Positions 56,734 through 64,000 of a DNA stretch of 64,000 nt are shown here, piece by piece (the first letter of the stretch is position 1; the number at the start of each line of letters is the position of its first letter). The position numbers and the translations under genes are program-made. The notes beneath the pieces are model-generated. The model was given only the letters and a program-made list of their open reading frames with translations. It ran no database searches and was not told where the DNA came from. Source of the DNA: Paulinella micropora (Eukaryota; Cercozoa; Imbricatea; Euglyphida; Paulinellidae); contig WBZZ01005597.1 of assembly GCA_019918135.1 (NCBI GenBank), positions 63,501 through 127,500 on the forward strand. The letters are read 5' to 3'.

Positions 56734-58466
56734 GGAGGGCATGTTCGTGGCGGATACGACCGAGGACGACGCGATTCACGGAATCGAGATAGGTCACCGG
56801 AGCGGAGCCGAGATCGATCTCCACCGCGACGTCGGGGAGGGCGTTCAGATTCACGGGAACGTCCCAACTCAAATCGGAGCCCGCAGTGGGGCGGCAATCA
56901 GGGTAGTTCCCTTTTTCCTAATGCAAATGTGTATGGGGGGGGTGCGGGAACTTTTCCCTCATCGCATATGCAGCAGGCGGGAGCAGGTGCTTACTATGCG
57001 GGTCCAGCTCCGGGGCAGCAGTTACCAGTAGGCTACGGGCAGCCGATGCAGCAGCAGTTCTACCAAGGGCAGCCACAGCAGCAGGTGGTTGCTTATGGGG
57101 GACAGTCTTACATCCCTTCAGCACCAATCTTGCCTGCTCCTGGTATGCCGATGGGAGGCGGTCAGGGGACCGTCGGAGGGCAGATGCCTCCGCAGCAACA
57201 AGTCCAGGGTATGGCGTTTGGTATAACGCTAGTGGACATGTTGGTGAATGTGCAGGGCAAAGCATTAATGCAAGTGCGGGGCCAGGGATCCCAGGAGGCA
57301 ATCCCAGCGCCTGACTCGGAGGTCGGGAGGGAGAATAAGTCGGGTGAGTTGCCTGTCGGCCACGGAGGCGACATGGTTACTCATGACCTGCGATTTGATG
57401 ATAGGACACGCGTGGTAACGCGGGGAGTCCAGGAAGCTACGGACGCGGTGGCCTTGGAAGGCCAGGATGGACAGAATGAGCAGGTTGAGGACCTTGATAG
57501 TCACAGGGACACTCTATGTCCGGTGATGAATAAAGGCACGGACCTTAATGTGGAGTTAGCGTCGGAGGCGCTTGATAGTAAATATTTTGGTGGTTATGAA
57601 GCACTTTCAGCGGACGGGTGTGGCCCGGGGAAAGCTGAATTGCCTTTATTATTCACTAAAATTTTTATTGAGGATGTACAGCAGGAATGCATTGTGGGCA
57701 ATGATACAATGGCATCTCTGAATGTACTCGGGAAGGAATTTATTGAACTATGGAGCAGGGAACCATGGTTTAGATACGGGTTTCGGCCGTGTCGGTTGAG
57801 GATCAAGGGAGTGGGAGGCATGACCGGGGTCTCAGGGTCAGTCATGCTTACGTTCCTTTGAAAGACGGGAAGTCTTTCTCTCATCGGTTTTGGGTCGTCC
57901 CAGCCTTTGCTGGTGGTCTCCTGTTGGGGCTGCGGAACCTCAGACGAATGCACGCTCGGATTTATACGGATCTGAACGTGGTGCAGTACGGTGGATCCGA
58001 GGTGGCTCCGCGGTACGAGGTAGTACCGTATGAACCTTTACGGCGGGAAGGCCAATGTGCGGTAGCGCACGATTTGGATGTGAGTGTCTCACCAGTCATG
58101 CGCGCTGACTGGGGGTGGACAAAGGTGGTGTCCGAGGGCACGGAGCCTTCGGTCACACCCCACATTCAGGAGCCTGTAACAGCCTCGTTCTTCCATGTAT
58201 GCACAGTAGAGTCGGGGGACTCTGGGGAAGCAAGTGTGGTTGCTGACAATTCTGACGACAAGATACAGGAGACGGAATATGTCATGACCACAACCTTTGG
58301 CTGGGCCTACAGGGACCCACGCGACGTGAGGGTCGTGAACGTGGACTGTAGGGATTCCGCAAAAGATGAGGCGGTAGTGGCCGCGATAGACGCGAGGTTG
58401 GAACACCTACGCAGCAAAAGCGGAATTGTTGCGGGGTACGATTGCGGGCATGGAGGATGCCGGTGA
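56734..58466 (+). pseudogene. Retrotransposon 2 gag tail and protease, frame-shifted
   Basis: In frame with gag after the TGA to 57861, then shifted to the frame of 57789-58466. It holds the RS tail, a Gln/Gly/Pro-rich section (GYGQPMQQQFYQGQPQQQ), and a retropepsin whose active site reads IVGNDTMASLNVL. A flap region follows (GVGGMTGVSGSVML), then PLKDGKSFSHRFWVVPAFAG and LLLGLRNLRRMHARIY. The shift lies near 57,850. The active-site triad is Asp-Thr-Met, as in element 1, not Asp-Thr/Ser-Gly. Confidence 0.7.
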
Positions 58467-60822
58467 TCAGCATGTCTATATAAATGTGCATTCGACCACG
58501 ACGTCTCATGTGGTTTGGAATGTTACCCAACATAAGCTGCCGGTCAAGCAGCCTAAGCCGATCGTAGAAGCCTTCTTGAAGAGTCACTGGGATGATAATT
58601 TGTTTTTCCCTAAGGGAGTCAAGGCCATTAAGGAGGTCTTGAAAAACAGGCTATCGGTGGATGATTTCACTATAGTCATCCCAGTGGGAACTCGGACGGA
58701 AATGTGGTGGCAGGATATAGAGGATCATCTTATTGATGACCCGGTCCCGATCCCACATAGAGGCCATAAGCTGGTCTTGGCTTTACGATTGGGGACGAAG
58801 GAGAAGACGTTGGCTTATGGGGCCAAGTTAATGCAACGTGAGATGGCGGATGTGAGAAAGCAAGCCTTCTCTTGGACATCGGGTATATATCACCGCACGC
58901 ATGCAATGCAACATGCCATTATCATAGATCATGTGGCACAGCTTGCCCAGTGGAGAGGCAAGGAGGAAACTAGGTACCATGGGACGATGGTACGTGAGGA
59001 TGAGCGGCCTATTCCGATGGAGGATGTGGCGCAGTTATCACGTAAGGCCTCTCATAAGGAGATTGAGGAGGCTAGGATAGCCGCGGAAAAGGCTATTGCG
59101 GAGAAATATAGTACTTGGGAAGGTACTATGAAGGAGCGAGATGCCCTCAAGGGTATCTTGGAGAATAATATGGAGGTATTTGGGCCTCTTGAGGCGGGCT
59201 CTGTTCGGGGTTACGAGGCTAACTTTGGAAGGAAGCTGGGTGAAGACGTGGTGGGTCACAGGAGACCGTCACGTATGAGCTATCACGAGGATCGGATGGC
59301 TCGGGAAATCACTCAGGAGCTTTTGGAGAAGGACATCATTGAGGCACGCTTATCGGAGGTGTCTTCACCTGTGCGTATGGCGCCCAAGCCGGATGGGTCC
59401 TTACGTATGTGTATCAATTACTATAGGATCAATAAGATTCTGAAGCAGATCGAGACACCGGTACCGGATCTCAGGAAGGGGATCAACCGGCTCAAGCATG
59501 CGAAGGTGTATACTACGCTTGATCTTAAGAGCGGGTTTTGGCAAATCCCTCTTAATGAGTCATGTCGGTATCTCACAGCGTTTATGGTCGGAATGACTAC
59601 ATACGTGTGGAAGGTATTACCGATGGGTCTTAAGTGCTCTCCGGGTCTATTTCAGCATGCTATGACTAAGATGCTGGGGAAGGAGTACGACGATGAGGCG
59701 ACGGTGGTTCGTCTTGGGTCGACGGAGGATTATGCTTTCTGTTACATAGATGATATTATCATTTATTCAGAGAGTATGGAGAAACACGTGGAACACGTGC
59801 AGGACGTCTTGCGACGTATAAGCGCGTTTGGATTGCGCTTGAATGCACAGAAATATGACTTCGCACAAAGAAAGATACAGTACCTGGGATATGAGATCTC
59901 AGAGGGTCGGTGTGCGATTGCATATGAAAAGAGGAACTATGTAGCGTCTATGCCGATGCCAAAGACTCGGACGGACTTACATTCCTTTATATCGCTGGCT
60001 CAGTATTATGGTGAATTCATTCCGGGGTTTGCGGAAAGAGTAGCGGTGGTCAGGAAATTCCTGAAGCAAGGGGTCGGGGACGACCCATGGCCGGAGTAAG
60101 TCACGAGAGTGATAGCGGAGCTCAAGGATGAGATCGCTAAAGACCCAAGGCAGGGAGGTCGAGTTCTTATGTTACCTGACTGGAAGGAACAGTTCGTGCT
60201 CGACACTGACGCGTCTTCGTACGCGGTAGGAGCGGTGCTTCAACAGATGGACAAGTCCATTGGGCAGTTGCGGCCCGTTATGTTCATCAGCCGGCAGCTG
60301 ATACTGGCGGAAAAGGAATACTGCACAAGGCAGCGGGAAGCACTCGCTATAGTGTGGGCTTTCCAGAGGTTGCGGGAATACCTGTGGGGTACTCCTAACA
60401 TTTTGGTTAGAACGGACCATCATAACCTGCTATGGCTCATGTCTGGAGATCATACAGGTAGGTTGGCCAGGTGGCAGTTGGAATTGGCGGAGTATGACTT
60501 CACCATTCATTACATCAAGGGCAAAAGGAATGTTGTCCCTGATTTTTGTTCTCGGTATGAGGACAAGAGTGGACAGAAGGATAAGGCCGTTGATGATTAC
60601 GTAATACGGTCAAGGAGGTGCGAATGGCACAGTTTGAATTTCGAACGCCGGGGGCGGTGTTCGCAATCATGGGTCATGATGTGGATCTACATGATTGGGA
60701 GGAACAGGGAGCGGAAGACACCAAGTTGCCATCGGGGCTTTGGTATCATCCGTTCACGCATAATAACAATCAACGTGACACGCGCAGCGAGGAAGTGTCT
60801 GCGTTGGAAGCAGTCGAGGTAG
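58426..60822 (+). pseudogene. Retrotransposon 2 pol: spacer, reverse transcriptase, RNase H (in-frame TAA)
   Basis: The first ~230 codons are the spacer domain shared with element 1 (DIEDHLIDDPVPIPHRGHKL). RT follows: PVRMAPKPDGSLRMCINYYR, TTLDLKSGFWQIPL, VLPMGLKCSPGLFQ and the catalytic CYIDDIIIYSE. A TAA at 60097-60099 cuts the frame after DDPWPE. The same frame continues as VTRVIAELKDE into RNase H (VLDTDASSYAVGAVLQQM; VRTDHHNLLWLM). It shifts frame near 60,610. Gypsy-type by motif order. Confidence 0.88.
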
Positions 60823-61157
60823 CGGCACGAGACAAATGTGCATGCTGTTACTCGCCGATCGCGAGAGAGGCGTGTGAGGATATCCTATGGGCGGAAGCAA
60901 GGACCGCGGATAGGAAAGAGGGGGAGGATGTTATGGAAGGAAGGCAGGGTGCCTTTAACGCGGTCTTGTTACCGAAGGGCCCGATGTGCCTTAACTTGGA
61001 GGATGAAGAAAAAGTTAAGGAGGAACATCTTTTTCAGTTACCGGAGGCACATCCGGAAAAGGTTCGATTCCAGTTGGAAACTGACACGGCAGTCAGACTG
61101 GCGTCGGTGGAACTTTTCGGACTTTCACAAAGGAAAGTACGGAGTATAAGGAGTTGA
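60618..61157 (+). pseudogene. Linker between RNase H and integrase of retrotransposon 2
   Basis: 179 codons in a frame different from both neighbours. Acidic, Glu-rich (EEVSALEAVEVAARD), with a CACC pair. The 870-codon frame of element 1 shows that this linker is normally continuous with RNase H and integrase, so indels near 60,610 and 61,140 are likely. Confidence 0.6.
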
Positions 61158-63094
61158 GAGAACATCTGCTCAATCCACAGGCAAGGCCCGAGGACATTGA
61201 CATAAGGAAACTCAAGCGGTGCTTGGTACTAAAGGATGGACTCCTTTGGTATATGGGAAAAGATGGCGTATATACCAATGAGGAGGATCGATGGTTGTTA
61301 TGGGTTCCGCAGGAACTCAGAACGTCTTTGTTAATTGCGGCGCATCATTGTCCTATGCAGAGCCACCCGGGGGTGGAAAGGATGACGTGGTCGTTAAGGA
61401 GACGTTTTTGGTGGAATAACCTGGGAGAACGGGTTAAGGAGTTTGTGAAGGGTTGTCCTCATTGTCAGATGGCTAAGTTGCCATATAGGCCGAAGATGGG
61501 GCTTAAGGGTGAATATGATATCACTCTGGATATTTTCGATACCTTGCATATCGATCATGTGGGTCCTTTTCCAGAGGCGGGAACGGAAAAATTCAAATAT
61601 CTCTTAACGGTTATTGATCGAACTTCCAATTATGTCATTACTGTCCCTGTTACGGATGTGACAGCGGAAGTGACAACGGCGGCGCTGATTGATCAGGTAT
61701 TCGGCCGTATTGGGATACCGAGAAGGATTATTTCGGATAGAGGAACGAGTTTCGCGAATGAGGTTTCGCAAAGGATTGCCAAGTTCTTTGGGTTCGATTG
61801 GCAGTATGTGACTGCTTTTAACCCAATGGCGAATGGTAAGATTGAACGCGTTCACAGGACGTTGAAGGCAGCGTTGAAGACTTATTGTAAGAACAGCCAG
61901 CTTAACTGGGTATATGTGGTACCTATGTTCACGTTTGCTGTCAACAATTTAGCTTCGGCGTCGTTAGGCGGACACGCGCGGGGTGTCAGTCCGCATCAGG
62001 TGGTCTATGGACGGGCGTTAAACACGCCGACGGAACTGTTGTTTCCGCCTGATAAGTGGGAACCGTGTGAACTGTTAGGAGTTCGCTTACGAGCGATCGC
62101 GGAAGCACGGAGTGCGATTGAGAAGTGTCGGGAGACGCTGAGAGAGGTTCAGCGGGAACAGGAAATGGGCAAGTACTCTCATGTGGAGTACAAGGAAGGT
62201 GATACAGTGTTGCTGTATGTACCGACGGTACCGAAAGGGGTATCGATTAAGTTTTACAATAAGTGGCATGGGCCATTTAAGATAGTACGTCAGACGGGTG
62301 CGTACAATTACAAGATTGCACCTACGGGGGCACGTGGAAGGGAACAGATTGTTCATGTTCGTCGGTTGGCGAAGTTCAGTCCTTATTTGCTGGAGGACGA
62401 GAATGAGGAACAAGCGCTGAGGCGTATTGCACCAGCGTTTAGACAGCCGCCAGCATTGCTTACGCGCAAGGAGCGTGAGGAGGCGTTGCGAAAGCAACAG
62501 AAGGAAGAAAAGGCTGAGGCCAGGAATGCTGGACAACAGGATCGTTCGGCTTCGGACGTCAAGGTAGACGTCAAAGATGGGAGGGAAATTCCGAAGTCAT
62601 CGGAAATGTCGGATCGGAAAGGCAAGGTATGGAAGAAACCGTGGATAGCCGGTAAGGAAGTGGCTAAGATCGACTGGCAGGTTGATAAGTTCTATCTATG
62701 TCGACCGCACGAGGATACGGTCATTGATAAGGACTTTGATTATTTCTTTTTAATGCAGGTTACGTATGTACAGCCTAGAACGCGGGTACGGGCTGCGTTG
62801 GGACTTGCTCCGACAATGCACTTTTGGAGGAGCAAGAGTGTTATTGATATGACGCGGGAAAGAATCTTTGCGCCAGTATTTCGAGACGGCAAAGATTCGG
62901 AGCAGTGGGATGCGTCCATCGAGAAGGACGATGAGGATTTTACACCATGGGCGGTGCAAATGATGCCAAGGGTGGTGTTGGATATGCCGTTCGAGTTAAC
63001 AGAGGAAAGGACTCCCGAGGATTCCGCTTCGTATTTGGGACGAAGTCCAAAGTGCGGGCATATCATTTTTGTTGATAGGTGCACCAAGATGTGA
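61154..63094 (+). CDS. Retrotransposon 2 integrase with C-terminal extension
   Basis: 646 codons. Zinc domain HHCPMQSHPGVERM...CPHCQMAK. Core with all three acids: LHIDHVGPFPEAG, RIISDRGTSFANE and NGKIERVHRTLKAA. A GPY/F module follows (KWHGPFKIVRQTGAYNYKI). Then a charged linker and ~130 final residues (MHFWRSKSVIDMT...MMPRVVLDMPFELTEE) related to the region behind the TAG in element 1. The first residues continue from the previous frame, so the listed start is the frame entry, not a true start codon. Confidence 0.88.
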   Translation: MREHLLNPQARPEDIDIRKLKRCLVLKDGLLWYMGKDGVYTNEEDRWLLWVPQELRTSLLIAAHHCPMQSHPGVERMTWSLRRRFWWNNLGERVKEFVKGCPHCQMAKLPYRPKMGLKGEYDITLDIFDTLHIDHVGPFPEAGTEKFKYLLTVIDRTSNYVITVPVTDVTAEVTTAALIDQVFGRIGIPRRIISDRGTSFANEVSQRIAKFFGFDWQYVTAFNPMANGKIERVHRTLKAALKTYCKNSQLNWVYVVPMFTFAVNNLASASLGGHARGVSPHQVVYGRALNTPTELLFPPDKWEPCELLGVRLRAIAEARSAIEKCRETLREVQREQEMGKYSHVEYKEGDTVLLYVPTVPKGVSIKFYNKWHGPFKIVRQTGAYNYKIAPTGARGREQIVHVRRLAKFSPYLLEDENEEQALRRIAPAFRQPPALLTRKEREEALRKQQKEEKAEARNAGQQDRSASDVKVDVKDGREIPKSSEMSDRKGKVWKKPWIAGKEVAKIDWQVDKFYLCRPHEDTVIDKDFDYFFLMQVTYVQPRTRVRAALGLAPTMHFWRSKSVIDMTRERIFAPVFRDGKDSEQWDASIEKDDEDFTPWAVQMMPRVVLDMPFELTEERTPEDSASYLGRSPKCGHIIFVDRCTKM

Positions 63095-63488
63095 GAAAGA
63101 AGTGGCGGCGAAGAAGAGAAGGGCTAAAGAGACGCAGTCGGAAGCAGTAGAGCACAGGGGTCGAGGACGACCTCGGAAACAAGTCAAAACGTGAAGCTAC
63201 GAAGTCTGATGTCGCTTACGGATCATTGGCTACTTTGATTTTTCTACGGGAAAGGGGAGATCAAGACGGGGCATTTCTTTTAATGCCTGAGGTGAAAGAG
63301 CTAGGCTCGGGGGCACGAGTTCTCATGGGAGACTCGCACTGGACGTGGACCAATTATTTTTACTTATTCGACAGCCGGGATGCTTCATGTCATGTATCGG
63401 TCGGTCGAGGGCGCCTTCGAATGAGGAGTCAGTCTTCGGCGTGGGGGTCGACCGCTTACATCGGCTTCCCCCAAGGGGGCAAAGGGAT
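63095..63488. other. 3' untranslated region of retrotransposon 2
   Basis: No gene seen. It ends in the purine tract AAGGGGGCAAAGGGA directly before the LTR. Confidence 0.7.
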
Positions 63489-63618
63489 TGTCGGCCGGCC
63501 CGTACATTACATAGTGGCATCAAGTGTTGTCCGGCTTGTCGTTACTTGACTCTTATGCTTGGTCTGCCCCTCTACAGTTGAGGTACGACTAAGTGTCAGA
63601 GTAGCTGTTCCGGTTACA
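63489..63618 (+). repeat. 3' LTR of retrotransposon 2 (130 bp)
   Basis: Starts right after the purine tract and ends with ACA before the ACCG duplication. Confidence 0.95.
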
Positions 63619-63650
63619 ACCGGCTATCCGGGGGGTGATGCCTACAGGTT

Positions 63651-64000
63651 GGCGTTGGGGCCCGGCCCCTCCCTCCCGTCACACAACACACACACTGCTT
63701 CAGGTACACCGGCATACACTGCGGTCCAAAACACCTCTCTAACTACATCTATCACACCTCGGCTCTCCCAGACCCGAAATCTTATTATTAATAATAATAA
63801 TCCTCTGCATGACTCGCTAAAATGCATCTGGTCTCTGCATGACCTTAAACTGTGACTGCTTTTTCTTAGTTAGTACACTTCAATGTTTTCCGACCTCTCT
63901 TTGTATTGTATCTCTTGATAATCTACCTCTTCCATTTTATCTCTTCTGCTTCCCACTCAGCTCTACGAGTGGTAAGTATTCTATTAAACCAGTGCTTGCG
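63651..64000. other. Right flank of the nested insertion
   Basis: Begins with the outer half of the split foldback arm (GGCGTTGGGGCCCGGCCCC). The rest is CA- and TC-rich, with an AATAATAATAAT run near 63,788. No gene is supported. Confidence 0.5.

Larger units (their letters stand above)
53669..63618 (+). mobile_element. LTR retrotransposon 2 (Ty3/gypsy-like), 9,950 bp, nested
   Basis: 130-bp LTRs (TGTCGGCC...GGTTACA) look identical. The duplication ACCG (53665-53668 and 63619-63622) is perfect. TGGAGCCACTAAC starts two bases after the 5' LTR as priming site; AAGGGGGCAAAGGGA is the purine tract at the 3' LTR. Gag, protease, RT, RNase H and integrase appear in Ty3 order. Coding is broken by a TGA, a TAA and several frameshifts. 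Identical LTRs suggest a recent jump, so the breaks were either mobilised in trans or are sequence errors. Confidence 0.95.
44155..63646 (-). mobile_element. LTR retrotransposon 1 (Ty3/gypsy-like, minus strand), interrupted by element 2
   Basis: Ends are TG...CA LTRs with a perfect 4-bp duplication GGTT (44151-44154 and 63647-63650). Without the nested element it is about 9.5 kb. Order on the minus strand is gag, protease, spacer, (RT missing), RNase H, integrase, post-integrase domain. A priming site TGGAGTCCACATC starts two bases inside the 5' LTR; a purine tract (GGGAGGAGG) precedes the 3' LTR. It is inactive: RT core deleted, several frameshifts and stops, integrase Glu changed to Lys. 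Confidence 0.92.

Noticed and set aside
1-64000. Alternative nuclear code (TAA/TAG as Gln)
   Set aside because: Several in-frame stops would be explained, but capsid, ATPase, protease and replicase genes end at TAA or TAG at family-typical positions, and one in-frame stop is TGA. Mutation or error is simpler.

Overview
The window is nuclear-type DNA of a eukaryotic microbe, or DNA captured by one. Two Ty3/gypsy-like LTR retrotransposons, a Rab-like GTPase relic, a HYR-domain surface protein and a polinton-like provirus all point to a protist. No bacterial signals, rRNA, tRNA or CRISPR array were seen. The lineage cannot be named from the sequence.

Region 1 (1-13,611) and region 3 (36,017-42,564) are GC-rich, homopolymer-rich and densely packed with mostly intron-less genes on both strands. 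Few are recognisable: a HYR-repeat protein (5' partial), a Rab-like pseudogene, and several large orphans. A 284-bp tandem array of foldback units lies at 3.5-4.6 kb. Short in-frame tandem duplications of 27-30 nt recur in this block. It could be host sequence or an old endogenised large virus; no viral hallmark gene was seen in it.

Region 2 (13,618-36,010) is a 22.4-kb AT-rich polinton-like virus (PLV) provirus. It has 123-bp terminal inverted repeats and a perfect 6-bp target duplication (GTTCCC). Its minus-strand genes include a retroviral-type integrase, a very large PolB-like/SF1-helicase replicase and zinc-finger proteins. Its plus-strand genes form a morphogenesis block: S74 fibre, small membrane protein, FtsK/HerA-type packaging ATPase, small basic protein, adenain-like protease, minor capsid, major capsid and a further probable virion protein. 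It also has a GIY-YIG nuclease and a lipase relic. Nearly every gene of the block from 21.3 to 30.5 kb ends in a GC-rich hairpin that contains or touches its own stop codon. Most are preceded by a hairpin or leader repeat just before the start codon. Three copies of the stop-type hairpin lie in frame inside the protease gene. This punctuation is the most novel feature seen.

Region 4 (42,565-64,000) is repeat-rich. It holds a captured integrase fragment, a 181-bp satellite-like array, and a three-layer nest. A GC-rich foldback sequence is split by retrotransposon 1 (minus strand, 4-bp TSD GGTT). Retrotransposon 1's 5' LTR is split in turn by retrotransposon 2 (plus strand, TSD ACCG, LTRs that look identical). 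Element 1 has lost its RT core and its integrase catalytic Glu. Element 2 keeps all domains but carries stops and frameshifts. The two share an unusual protease motif, a spacer domain between protease and RT, and a post-integrase domain.
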